A stretch of DNA of 6,729 nucleotides from an uncultured Gallionellaceae bacterium (GCA_937873435.1 CALMWM010000052.1:1-6729); one strand, 5' to 3'. Shown: positions 1 to 6,688, counted from the first letter of the stretch. Notes: generated from the letters alone by a model not told the origin. Numbers and translations: made by a program.

Positions 1-901
1 ACAACTCCTTGCCATCGCCCTCGTAATACCATTTGCCGAGACGGCAGCCGGTATGGCTGGAAAAATCGGCTGCGCTCTTGTCGGACAAGCCCATGAACAC
101 CTTGTAGATTTCCGATTTGTATATCAGATGGTCGACCTTCGCCACCTCGACAAAGGTGCGTAACGAACTGGCCTTGATCACATATTGCAATTTCTCCGAG
201 ACGGTATGCAACTCGGACATGCTACCCGTCGCAGTTTTGGTATCCGCGTCGAAAGCCGCCACCTGTTGGGGGCTGACCTCGATCTGGGTTTTGGCGTGGG
301 CGGTTTCATGCTGGATCGACTGCACCAGCCCGGAAATCTCGCTGGTGGCGCTGGTGGTACGCTCGGCCAGCTTGCGCACCTCATCCGCTACCACCGCGAA
401 ACCGCGCCCCTGCTCGCCGGCGCGCGCCGCTTCGATCGCGGCATTCAAAGCCAGCAGATTGGTCTGATCGGCGATTTCCTTGATCAGCTTGACGATGCCG
501 CCGATCTCGCCGACACGGCTGCTCAATGCTTCCACACTGGAAGCGATTTCGCGCGAACGCTGCGACATCGTATTGAGGTTGCCGACAATCTTGTTGACCG
601 CATCTACGTTGGTCTCGGTCAAGCCGAAAGTCTTGGCCGAGTCCTCTTTTTGCGCCCGCATCTCGGTGGCAAGCTTTGCCAGCGACTTCTGCGATTCGCC
701 GATAGTGCCTGAAAACAAGACCAGGTTCTGGAACAGTTTGTTGTAAATCTCGTCCTTGCCGCTGCCCTGGCCCATCTGCGCCAACAGCGCGTCTCTCTCG
801 GCCCCCCACTGTGCCCGTTCCGATTCGCGTTCGGCCTCGACTTGTTGCAAGCGCGCTTGCACTTCGGCCAGTTCCCGCTTTAACTGCTGTTTACCAAACA
901 T
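1..901 (-). CDS. Soluble methyl-accepting chemotaxis protein with CZB domain (3' end missing)
   Basis: The 300 visible residues form a chemoreceptor that would signal to CheA/CheW from the cytoplasm. Residues about 5-45 are charged and coiled-coil-like (QLKRELAEVQARLQQ). The conserved receptor hairpin tip lies at about 141-182 and includes EIADQTNLLALNAAIEAARA and GRGFAVVADEVRKLAERT. From about 245 the protein enters a CZB (chemoreceptor zinc-binding) domain, with DH at 257-258 and HTGCRLGKWYY at 283-293; H258 and C286 are the likely first zinc ligands, and the remaining His ligands lie beyond the window. No hydrophobic segment long enough to cross a membrane is present and there is no periplasmic sensor domain, so this is a TlpD-like cytosolic receptor type. 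CZB domains are known to bind zinc and have been linked to sensing of oxidants such as hypochlorous acid; its ligand here is inference. The ATG at 901 is preceded by a G-rich run (GGGGGGTGG) acting as ribosome site. Downstream of comEC on the same strand but separated by 120 bases. Confidence 0.93.
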   Translation of the reverse strand, partial: MFGKQQLKRELAEVQARLQQVEAERESERAQWGAERDALLAQMGQGSGKDEIYNKLFQNLVLFSGTIGESQKSLAKLATEMRAQKEDSAKTFGLTETNVDAVNKIVGNLNTMSQRSREIASSVEALSSRVGEIGGIVKLIKEIADQTNLLALNAAIEAARAGEQGRGFAVVADEVRKLAERTTSATSEISGLVQSIQHETAHAKTQIEVSPQQVAAFDADTKTATGSMSELHTVSEKLQYVIKASSLRTFVEVAKVDHLIYKSEIYKVFMGLSDKSAADFSSHTGCRLGKWYYEGDGKEL

Positions 902-921
902 TGCCACCCCCCGGATTATTG

Positions 922-950
922 TCTTTATAAAACGGCTCGCTTATTGCCAA
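922..950 (-). promoter_or_regulatory. Possible sigma70-type promoter of the chemoreceptor gene
   Basis: On the minus strand TTGGCA (945-950) resembles a -35 box. TAAAGA (922-927, spacing 17) or TATAAA (924-929, spacing 15) could be the -10 box. This lies 20-50 bases upstream of the chemoreceptor start, in the only AT-richer part of the 902-1021 gap. I did not find a FliA (sigma28) type TAAA-N15-GCCGATAA match, so control with the flagellar regulon is not supported. The match is by eye only. Confidence 0.3.
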
Positions 951-1021
951 AATGGCGCCCGCCAACTCCAGTAAGCGATTTTCCCTGATTTTTCCAGCAA
1001 GTAAAGACTTCTCGGCAGAAT

Positions 1022-3382
1022 TTAATAAGAATTTTGCTTATTGCTTTGCCAATAATGCGGTTCCGTTTCGCGCCATGCTTGTAACCGGACTCCGCCACCC
1101 GGCGCAAAACGGAACAACAACGCGCCATCGGCATCGCTGCGACGCAGCGCCACGCCCAATAGACGGTAGCGTTCGACGATCTCGGCATGGGGATGACCGT
1201 AATGATTGCGGTAGCCAGCCGTGAACACCACCGTTTGCGGATTCACCCTGGCGATGAAATCCTCGCCGGAGGAAGATTTGCTGCCATGATGCCCCGCCAC
1301 CAGCACGGTTGCCGGCAGCAACTGGGGATTCCGCGCCAGCATTTCCTGCTCGGAAAGTTTCTCGGCGTCGGCAGGCAGCAACACACTATCGTAGCGGGTG
1401 GCAATTTTCAGCACGCAACTGCGGTCATTGCTCTTGCGGCGCGGGTTTTGATAGCTATTCAGCGCCGGGTGCAGCATCTCGAAGCGCACCCCGTCCCATT
1501 GCCAGGACTGTCCGGCATAACACGGCAGCACCCGCCGAGCCTGGGCAAGTATCGGATCGCCGGCAACCAGCGAGGAGGCCAGCCAAGCCACCGGCACCGC
1601 CTGCAACACCGAGATGGCGCCGCCGCTATGGTCGCTATCGTGGTGACTGACTACCAATCCGTCCAACTTGCCGATCCCGGCGGCGCGCAAGAACGGCACG
1701 ACGATGCGGTTGCCGCTGTCGGCCTCGCTGCTGAAACGCGGCCCGGCATCGAACAACAAGGCGTGATGCCGAGTCTGCGCCACCACCGCCAGCCCCTGAC
1801 CGACATCCAGCACGCTGAGCCACAGCGCGCCCTCCTCGGGTTGCGGCGGCAGTGCCAGGAACATCGGCAACATCCCCGCCGCCCCCAGCCAGCGTGCCGG
1901 AAAACCGCGCGGCAAAAGCAGCCAGGCGATCCCCAGCAGCGCCGCCGCGGCCGTCCAGAACGGCGGAACATGCTGCTGCCACACCGCGTCCGGCAAGCGG
2001 CTCAGGGCTTCCAGCGCCGCCATGCACCAGCCCATGATCCAGTGCGCCGCCAACAGCACGAAATCGAACGGCAGGATTGCGCCGAGCAAGGTCAGCGGCG
2101 TGACCACCATGCCGATCAGCGGAATCGCGAAAGCGTTGGCCAACGGCGAAATCAGTGAAACCTGCTGGAACAGCAGCAATAGCGCCGGCATCAGCCCGAG
2201 CGTCACCGCCCACTGAATCATGCCCCACTCACGCAACCAGTGCGGACGGCGCAAACGGCCGACACTGATGTAATAAATCACCCCAACCGCGCCGAACGAC
2301 AGCCAGAATCCCGGCGCCAGCACTGCCCAAGGGTCGAACAACAGCACCACCAGCAAGGCGATGCTCAACACTCGCGAAGCCGAACCGGCTCGCCCCATCC
2401 ACAGCGCCAACGCAATCACCGCCAGCATGTATAGCGTGCGTTGCGCGGGAACGCCGTATCCCGACAGCCAGGCATAGCCTAGCGCCGCCAGCACCCCGGC
2501 CAGCGCCGCCGCCTTGCGTGCCGGCAAACGCAGGCTCAGCGCCGGGCTGCGCCGCCACAAACCGTAGACCAGCACGAACACCAAGCCCGATAGCATGGTG
2601 ACGTGCGAGCCGGAAATGCTCATTAAATGGGTCACGCCGGTGCGCTGGAAGACCTGCCACTGCGCCTGGCTGATGGCGTTTTGTTCGCCTATCGCCAACG
2701 CTTTCAGCACCCCTGCGTAGGGATGGCCGTCGCCCAGCGTCCGGCGAAAACGCGCCGCCACCGCCTCGCGCGCCATTTCAATGAGGTAGCCGGGGCGGTA
2801 AACGCGCGCGGCCAGCTTCACGTTGCTTTCCTCGGGGCGCACATAGCCGAGCGCGCGCAAATTGCGCTCCAGCGCCCACGCCTCGAAATCGAAACCATGC
2901 GGATTGGCGTTGCCGTGCGGGCGCTTCAAGCGCACCGTCAAACGCCAGCGCTCGCCGACATGGAGCAGCGGCGGCGCCCCGACAGCCTTCCCGCTATATC
3001 CCTCGGCAAACCAGGTCAATTGGATATGGGACGGCACCACGGCATCGAGGGTTATGACTTTTTCGACATCGAACTCGAAGCGCTGGCCGCGCTCGCCTTC
3101 GCTTGGCAATGCCGACACCACGCCGACCAGACGGATGTCGCGCCCTTCCAAGCGGGGAGGCAATTGGTCGGACAGGCGCACTTGGGCAAAGGAAGCGGCC
3201 CACAGGAAACCGGCACTCGCCCAGGCTGCGGCGAACAACACACGCCGCAAAGCCAGCGGACGGCACATGAGGCCTGCCGCGACCGGCAAAGGCAACGCCA
3301 GCCACCACGCCAGCGTCGGCAGCGCGGCCTGCTGTTGCAGTAGCCATACCCCGAAGACAAAGACTAAGATGTTGACTTGCAT
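1022..3382 (-). CDS. comEC: ComEC/Rec2 family DNA internalisation channel
   Basis: A complete 786-residue ComEC, the inner-membrane protein that moves single-stranded DNA into the cytoplasm during natural transformation. The N-terminus (1-70) has hydrophobic helices (ILVFVFGVWLLQQQAALP). About 75-190 is the DUF4131/OB-like periplasmic region. About 220-500 is the polytopic Competence domain, with HLMSISGSHVTMLSG at 252-266. About 520-765 is a metallo-beta-lactamase-like domain with LDVGQG (525-530), SHHDSDHSGG (579-588), GHHGSKSSS (697-705) and YRNHYGHPH (724-732), so the putative metal-binding nuclease residues look intact. Length is normal for full three-domain ComEC. I chose the ATG at 3382 because it starts directly at the first helix; an open frame continues to 3514 but those 44 extra residues are hydrophilic, unlike the family, and would run through the opposite-strand DUF2062 gene. 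A GAGGA lies 13 bases before the ATG, a rather long spacing. Whether the host is competent cannot be told from this gene alone. Confidence 0.95.
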   Translation of the reverse strand: MQVNILVFVFGVWLLQQQAALPTLAWWLALPLPVAAGLMCRPLALRRVLFAAAWASAGFLWAASFAQVRLSDQLPPRLEGRDIRLVGVVSALPSEGERGQRFEFDVEKVITLDAVVPSHIQLTWFAEGYSGKAVGAPPLLHVGERWRLTVRLKRPHGNANPHGFDFEAWALERNLRALGYVRPEESNVKLAARVYRPGYLIEMAREAVAARFRRTLGDGHPYAGVLKALAIGEQNAISQAQWQVFQRTGVTHLMSISGSHVTMLSGLVFVLVYGLWRRSPALSLRLPARKAAALAGVLAALGYAWLSGYGVPAQRTLYMLAVIALALWMGRAGSASRVLSIALLVVLLFDPWAVLAPGFWLSFGAVGVIYYISVGRLRRPHWLREWGMIQWAVTLGLMPALLLLFQQVSLISPLANAFAIPLIGMVVTPLTLLGAILPFDFVLLAAHWIMGWCMAALEALSRLPDAVWQQHVPPFWTAAAALLGIAWLLLPRGFPARWLGAAGMLPMFLALPPQPEEGALWLSVLDVGQGLAVVAQTRHHALLFDAGPRFSSEADSGNRIVVPFLRAAGIGKLDGLVVSHHDSDHSGGAISVLQAVPVAWLASSLVAGDPILAQARRVLPCYAGQSWQWDGVRFEMLHPALNSYQNPRRKSNDRSCVLKIATRYDSVLLPADAEKLSEQEMLARNPQLLPATVLVAGHHGSKSSSGEDFIARVNPQTVVFTAGYRNHYGHPHAEIVERYRLLGVALRRSDADGALLFRFAPGGGVRLQAWRETEPHYWQSNKQNSY

Positions 3383-3400
3383 TACGAACCGATCGTCCTC
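3383..3400. promoter_or_regulatory. 18-base gap between divergent comEC and DUF2062 starts
   Basis: Only 18 bases separate the two chosen start codons, so neither gene can have a full promoter in the gap. Any comEC promoter must lie inside the DUF2062 coding sequence, and any DUF2062 promoter inside comEC. I see no convincing -35/-10 pair on either strand. The only recognisable signal is GAGGA on the minus strand (3396-3400), a candidate comEC ribosome site. Confidence 0.4.
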
Positions 3401-3958
3401 ATGCCGCGCAACTTTTTCAAGAAATTTCTGCCCAGTCACGACAGCATACGGGAAAACCGCGCGGTTCGGCTGTTCGGCCCGCTGCTTGCCCATCACAACC
3501 TGTGGCACCTGCATCGACGCTCGGTGGCGGGGGGCATTGCTATCGGCCTGTTCACCGGGCTGATTCCCGGCCCGTTCCAGATGCTCGGCGCGGCCCTTTT
3601 CGCCATCGCCTTTCGCGTCAATCTGCCGGTAGCGGTGTTCACCACGCTGTATACCAACCCGCTCACCTTCGTGCCGCTATACCTGCTCGCCTACCGCATC
3701 GGCACGCTGATCCTCGGCCATGACGGCGCCATGCCGAATATCGTCGCAGAGTTCGAAGCAGAAAGTTGGAGCGAATGGCTGCCGGCGTTCGTGGAATGGC
3801 TTGCCAAACTCGGCAAGCCATTGCTGGTCGGCGTCCCGGTGCTGGGAGTGATCCTCGCGACCGTCGGTTATTTCGCGGCGCGGGGCTTGTGGCGCCTCCA
3901 TGTCGTGATGAAATGGAACAAACGGCGGAAGCACCGCACGACTATTCCGCCGGATTAA
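3401..3958 (+). CDS. DUF2062 family small membrane protein
   Basis: A 185-residue protein of the DUF2062 family, function unknown. The diagnostic parts are visible: the basic start MPRNFFKKFLP, LWHLHRRSVAGGIAIGLFTG (34-53), the IPGPFQM motif (55-61) and TTLYTNPLTFVPLYLLAYR (81-99). Hydrophobic segments lie at about 41-70, 75-105 and 140-165, followed by a basic tail (KWNKRRKHR), which suggests an inner-membrane protein with a cytoplasmic C-terminus. I chose the ATG at 3401; a TTG at 3377 would add MHYEPIVL, which overlaps the comEC start and has no family support. No clear ribosome site precedes 3401. It is the only plus-strand gene in the window, divergent from comEC and convergent with lolD. 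DUF2062 genes commonly sit beside lolCD and comEC in Betaproteobacteria, which hints at an envelope role but does not establish one. Confidence 0.92.
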   Translation: MPRNFFKKFLPSHDSIRENRAVRLFGPLLAHHNLWHLHRRSVAGGIAIGLFTGLIPGPFQMLGAALFAIAFRVNLPVAVFTTLYTNPLTFVPLYLLAYRIGTLILGHDGAMPNIVAEFEAESWSEWLPAFVEWLAKLGKPLLVGVPVLGVILATVGYFAARGLWRLHVVMKWNKRRKHRTTIPPD

Positions 3959-4629
3959 GCCAACATCCCATCCACCAAACGCAACACCCGGTCGGCCTTG
4001 GCCGCCAGATCGAGGTCGTGGGTTACGATCACAAAACTGGTGCCGAATTGCTGGTTGAGTTCCAGCATCAGGTCGAATACCCCTTGCGCGGTGACGCGGT
4101 CGAGGTTGCCGGTCGGCTCATCGGCCAGCACGCAGGCTGGCTGGGTCACCAGCGCGCGCGCCACGGCAGCGCGCTGGCGTTCTCCGCCGGACAGTTCGCC
4201 CGGCGTGTGTTTCAGACGATGTCCCAATCCTACCTGGCCGAGCATCGCGGCAGCCTGGTCGTAAGCTTGCTCTTTAGCCATGCGGCGGATCAGCAAAGGC
4301 ATCGCAACGTTTTCCAGCGCACTGAATTCCGGCAGCAGGTGATGAAACTGGTAGACGAAACCGAGCGAACTATTGCGTAGATTGCCGCGTTCGACCTGGC
4401 TCAGGCTGCTGACGTTGCGCCCCAGGATGCTGACTTCGCCGTCGCTGACATCGTCCAGGCCGCCCAGCAGATGCAGCAGGGTGCTCTTGCCCGAACCGGA
4501 AGCTCCGACGACAGCCACCCGCTCGCCATGGGCGATCTCCAGTGTAATACCGAGCAGCACCGGCACTTCCAGGTCGCCCTGGCGATAAACTTTGCACAAG
4601 TTGGTGCATGACAAGACCGGGCTATTCAT
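3955..4629 (-). CDS. lolD: Lipoprotein-releasing ABC transporter ATP-binding protein LolD
   Basis: A 224-residue ABC ATPase that powers release of outer-membrane-destined lipoproteins from the inner membrane to the carrier LolA, as LolCDE. All nucleotide-binding parts are present: Walker A GASGSGKST (42-50), Q-loop Q94 within the LolD-typical FVYQFHHLLPEF, signature LSGGERQR (146-153), Walker B with catalytic DE (170-171), D-loop GNLD (174-177) and switch H204. Length matches the family. The close relatives MacB and FtsE are less likely because of the Q-loop context and the adjacent lolC. The ATG at 4629 sits inside the last codons of lolC, 8 bases of overlap, with GGAGG nine bases upstream inside lolC, so the two are very likely translationally coupled. 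Its stop codon TAA (3955-3957) shares bases with the stop codon of the convergent DUF2062 gene. Confidence 0.96.
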   Translation of the reverse strand: MNSPVLSCTNLCKVYRQGDLEVPVLLGITLEIAHGERVAVVGASGSGKSTLLHLLGGLDDVSDGEVSILGRNVSSLSQVERGNLRNSSLGFVYQFHHLLPEFSALENVAMPLLIRRMAKEQAYDQAAAMLGQVGLGHRLKHTPGELSGGERQRAAVARALVTQPACVLADEPTGNLDRVTAQGVFDLMLELNQQFGTSFVIVTHDLDLAAKADRVLRLVDGMLA

Positions 4630-5875
4630 ATCTCAGCGCCTCCGCCGGATTGGTGCGCGAGGCGCGCCAGCTTGGGTACAGGGTTGCCAGCAGGGTCAGC
4701 ACGAACGACACGGCGGCGATCGCGCCGACATCGCGCCATTCCAGTTCGGACGGCAATTCGCTGATGTAGTACACGTCCTTGGCGAGGAACTGGATACCCA
4801 GGACATGTTCGATGGCCGGCACCACCACGTCGATATTCAGCGCCAGCGCCACGCCGCCGGCCACGCCGATAAAGGTACCGATCACCCCGATCAGCGCGCC
4901 CTGGACGATGAAGATTTTCATGATGCTGGACGGCGATGCACCCAGCGTGCGCAGGATGGCAATGTCGGCCTGCTTGTCGGTGACCGCCATGACCAGGGTG
5001 GAAACGATGTTGAAGGCCGCCACCGCGACGATCAGCAGCAGGATGATGAACATCACGTTCTTTTCGATCTGGATGGCGCGAAAAAAGTTGGCGTGGGCGC
5101 GCGTCCAGTCGCCGGCGTAAATGCCCGGCGGCAGCGTGGCATTCAACTCGCGCGCCACGCGCGGCGCGGCGAATAGTTCGTCGAGCTTGAGGCGTACCCC
5201 GGTAACTTTCTTCCCCATGCGATAGAGCGTGGCGGCGTCGCTCAAATGCATCAGCGCCAGACCGTTGTCGTACTCGAACATCCCGACTTCGAAAATGCCC
5301 ACCACGGTGAATTGTTTCATCCGCGGCATCACCCCGGCGGGCGTCACCTGCCCTTGCGGGGCGATCAGCACCACCTTGTCGCCCTGCGACACGCGCAAGT
5401 CGCGGGCGATCTCCGAACCGAGCACGATGCCGAATTCGCCGGGCTTGAGATTGTCCAGGCTGCCCATTTTCATGTGCTCGCCGATGTCGGCCACCTGGTT
5501 TTCCTGCTCCGGCAGAATGCCGCGCATCATCGCGCCATGCACCGCCTGGTCGAAAGATAGCAAGCCTTGCGCCATGATATAGGGCGCCGCGCCGCGCACC
5601 TCCTTGTGCTGTTTGGCGAGTTCCGCAATTTGTTGCCAGCCGAGCAGCGTACCGCCCTCGCCGCTGATCTCGATGTGCGCCGCCACCCCCAGGATGCGGG
5701 TACGCAGCTCGGTCTGAAAACCGTTCATCACCGACAGCACCACGATCAGTGCCGCCACGCCGAGCGAGATACCGAGCATGGAAATCAGCGATATAAACGA
5801 GATGAAATGATTGCGGCGTTTGGCGCGGGTATAACGCAGGCCGACGAAAAGTTCGAAAGACTGATGTAATTTCAA
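4622..5875 (-). CDS. lolC: Lipoprotein-releasing ABC transporter permease LolC (LolC/E family)
   Basis: A 417-residue inner-membrane permease that extracts outer-membrane lipoproteins and passes them to LolA, working with LolD. The N-terminal elbow (FELFVGLRYTRAKRRNHF) precedes helix 1 (about 24-50, ending VLSVMNGF). A periplasmic MacB-like domain spans about 51-260, and helices 2-4 lie at about 273-297, 317-345 and 380-400, ending in the family tail NPAEALRYE. Residues 173-186 (including QVTPAGVMPRMK) resemble the LolC 'hook' that recruits LolA and is absent from LolE, so I call it LolC. No second permease is visible here. The start is a TTG at 5875: the frame is closed upstream by a TGA inside the adjacent element, with no ATG or GTG in between, and the next ATG is codon 33 within helix 1. 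GAGG lies eight bases before the TTG, inside a terminal repeat of the element at 5876-6111. Confidence 0.94.
   Translation of the reverse strand: MKLHQSFELFVGLRYTRAKRRNHFISFISLISMLGISLGVAALIVVLSVMNGFQTELRTRILGVAAHIEISGEGGTLLGWQQIAELAKQHKEVRGAAPYIMAQGLLSFDQAVHGAMMRGILPEQENQVADIGEHMKMGSLDNLKPGEFGIVLGSEIARDLRVSQGDKVVLIAPQGQVTPAGVMPRMKQFTVVGIFEVGMFEYDNGLALMHLSDAATLYRMGKKVTGVRLKLDELFAAPRVARELNATLPPGIYAGDWTRAHANFFRAIQIEKNVMFIILLLIVAVAAFNIVSTLVMAVTDKQADIAILRTLGASPSSIMKIFIVQGALIGVIGTFIGVAGGVALALNIDVVVPAIEHVLGIQFLAKDVYYISELPSELEWRDVGAIAAVSFVLTLLATLYPSWRASRTNPAEALRYE
4639..4643 (-). promoter_or_regulatory. Ribosome binding site of lolD within the lolC coding end
   Basis: GGAGG on the minus strand nine bases before the lolD ATG at 4629, embedded in the final lolC codons. 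It supports the chosen ATG and coupled translation. Confidence 0.6.
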
Positions 5876-5892
5876 CCTAGAAACCTCAGTTG
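5876..5892 (+). repeat. Left 17-bp terminal inverted repeat
   Basis: cctagaaacctcagttg, exact reverse complement of 6095-6111. Its outer edge abuts the lolC start codon (5873-5875). Confidence 0.9.
5884..5887 (-). promoter_or_regulatory. Ribosome binding site of lolC, located in the element's terminal repeat
   Basis: On the minus strand GAGG lies eight bases before the TTG start at 5875, a normal spacing. It is part of the 17-base terminal inverted repeat, so it belongs to the inserted element rather than to ancestral lolC leader sequence. It helps to decide the TTG start. Confidence 0.55.
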
Positions 5893-6014
5893 GACGGGCT
5901 GGAGTGTGCGGTTTTCCGGGTGCAGGGCAAGGCGCAACGACGCGGAATGGTCATTCCATTCCAAGGAGTTGCAACGCAGCCATGCGCCCGCAAAACCGTG
6001 CAATCCAGCACGTA
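5893..6014. repeat. Large imperfect hairpin inside the element
   Basis: The arm 5893-5950 is complementary to 5956-6014 around the five-base loop TCATT (5951-5955). By hand alignment about 70 percent of positions pair, with one gap. The best blocks are GGAATGG/CCATTCC next to the loop, CGGTTTT/AAAACCG (5909-5915 with 5991-5997) and GCTGGA/TCCAGC (5898-5903 with 6004-6009). No T-run follows on either strand, so it is not an intrinsic terminator. If transcribed, it would form a strong structure just upstream of the lolC ribosome site. Confidence 0.75.
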
Positions 6015-6094
6015 GCGCGCTCACCAAACGGGTGGGCGCAATACACATGACAAAATTTATTAGAACCATCATCTTAGGCAATTTAGCAAGCGGT

Positions 6095-6111
6095 CAACTG
6101 AGGTTTCTAGG
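6095..6111 (-). repeat. Right 17-bp terminal inverted repeat
   Basis: caactgaggtttctagg on the plus strand, exact reverse complement of 5876-5892. It ends seven bases before the stop codon (6119-6121) of the adjacent minus-strand gene. Confidence 0.9.
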
Positions 6112-6118
6112 ATTATGA

Positions 6119-6688
6119 TTACGCCAAATCCATAACCCGATGCAGCAAGGAATAGGCGACACGCCACTTCTGCCCCTGAGACAGGATGGTCACGGTCTTG
6201 TCGTTCAGGCGGATAATCTGGCCGCTGCGCTCGCGCTTGTCGTGGTCCAGAAAACCGACGGTTTCACCCACGGACACTTCATTCCGCCCAAGCCCCTGAT
6301 GGGGTTTTTCACGGATTTCGACATCGGCGCCATCCAGATTGATCGAGGTATAGGGTATCAGCCAGGCTTTGCCATTGCCGATTTCGACGATGTGCGCGAG
6401 CTTGCGCCGCAGCTCCAGGATGCGACCGCGCCTGATGGCATTTTCCTGATTGTCGAAATATTCCACGGTCTGTCCCGGCTGGAGCCTTGCGCGTATGGCA
6501 TCCAGCCACTGCGGCTGGTCAAGCACGCGATTGATTGCCGAGCGCAAACGATATAACTCGAAACCGGAGGCGTGGTTCAGCGCTTCGAGCATGGCGGAAA
6601 AATCCATGCCGCGCCGGGATTGCTGCTCGGCCTGACAGTAGGGTTGCAGTTCTGCCTGCGGGGTACCGGATTTGGTGGATTCGCTCAT
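6119..6688 (-). CDS. Uncharacterised protein with two SH3-like (KOW-type) modules
   Basis: A 189-residue soluble protein; I do not recognise a named family. Residues 1-30 are polar and probably disordered. About 30-70 is helical (SAMLEALNHASGFELYRLRS, then AINRVLDQPQWLDAIRARL). Two similar beta-rich modules follow: 71-119 starting GQTVEYFD and 141-186 starting GETVGFLD. Both have the pattern G-x-T-V, R/S-G-x-I, then a W with an aromatic-x-S ending (KAWLIPYTSINL and QKWRVAYSLLHRV). The second resembles the small 'RLNDKTVTI...WRV..SLL' beta-barrel seen as an accessory module in various bacterial proteins, suggesting nucleic-acid or protein binding, but this is inference. No signal peptide or membrane segment. 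I chose the ATG at 6688, with GGGGA nine bases upstream and an ATGA overlap with a possible upstream frame; a GTG at 6694 is an alternative with poor spacing. It lies upstream of lolC on the same strand, separated by the element. Confidence 0.85.
   Translation of the reverse strand: MSESTKSGTPQAELQPYCQAEQQSRRGMDFSAMLEALNHASGFELYRLRSAINRVLDQPQWLDAIRARLQPGQTVEYFDNQENAIRRGRILELRRKLAHIVEIGNGKAWLIPYTSINLDGADVEIREKPHQGLGRNEVSVGETVGFLDHDKRERSGQIIRLNDKTVTILSQGQKWRVAYSLLHRVMDLA

Larger units (their letters stand above)
5876..6111. mobile_element. MITE-like non-coding element, 236 bp, with 17-bp terminal inverted repeats
   Basis: The ends are perfect inverted repeats: cctagaaacctcagttg at 5876-5892 and its exact reverse complement at 6095-6111. 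Between them lie a long imperfect hairpin (about 5893-6014) and an AT-richer tail of about 80 bases (6015-6094). There is no transposase or credible gene; the two open frames crossing it are low-complexity shadows, and each end read outward gives the peptide QLRFLG. Size, repeats and intergenic position fit a miniature inverted-repeat transposable element moved in trans. No target duplication is visible outside the repeats; the CTAG at each end (5877-5880, 6107-6110) could instead be a 4-base palindromic target duplication, which would shorten the true inverted repeat to 12 bases. It fills the gap between the gene at 6119-6688 and lolC. I do not recognise the family. Confidence 0.72.

Noticed and set aside
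902..1021. Terminator or small RNA between comEC and the chemoreceptor
   Set aside because: I found only the short palindrome GGCGCC and scattered A-runs, no stem followed by a T-run.
1187..2158. Long plus-strand open frame (323 codons) opposite comEC
   Set aside because: Composition is rich in Arg, His, Gln and Pro with no domain; it is the antisense shadow of high-GC comEC, whose own frame has all family motifs.
3377..3400. TTG start for DUF2062
   Set aside because: Overlaps the comEC start, has no ribosome site, and family members begin at the MPRxFFK segment.
3383..3514. 44-residue N-terminal extension of ComEC
   Set aside because: Hydrophilic, unlike ComEC N-termini, and entirely antisense to the start of DUF2062.
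2627..3563. Plus-strand frames opposite the comEC N-terminal region
   Set aside because: No recognisable domain and biased composition; shadows of comEC and DUF2062.
5893..6014. Hairpin as a rho-independent terminator
   Set aside because: The stem is long and imperfect and no T-run follows it on either strand.
5872..6118. Small open frames across the element on both strands (69 and 70 codons)
   Set aside because: They follow the hairpin and terminal repeats, and both end in QLRFLG because both ends are the same repeat; no coding signal.
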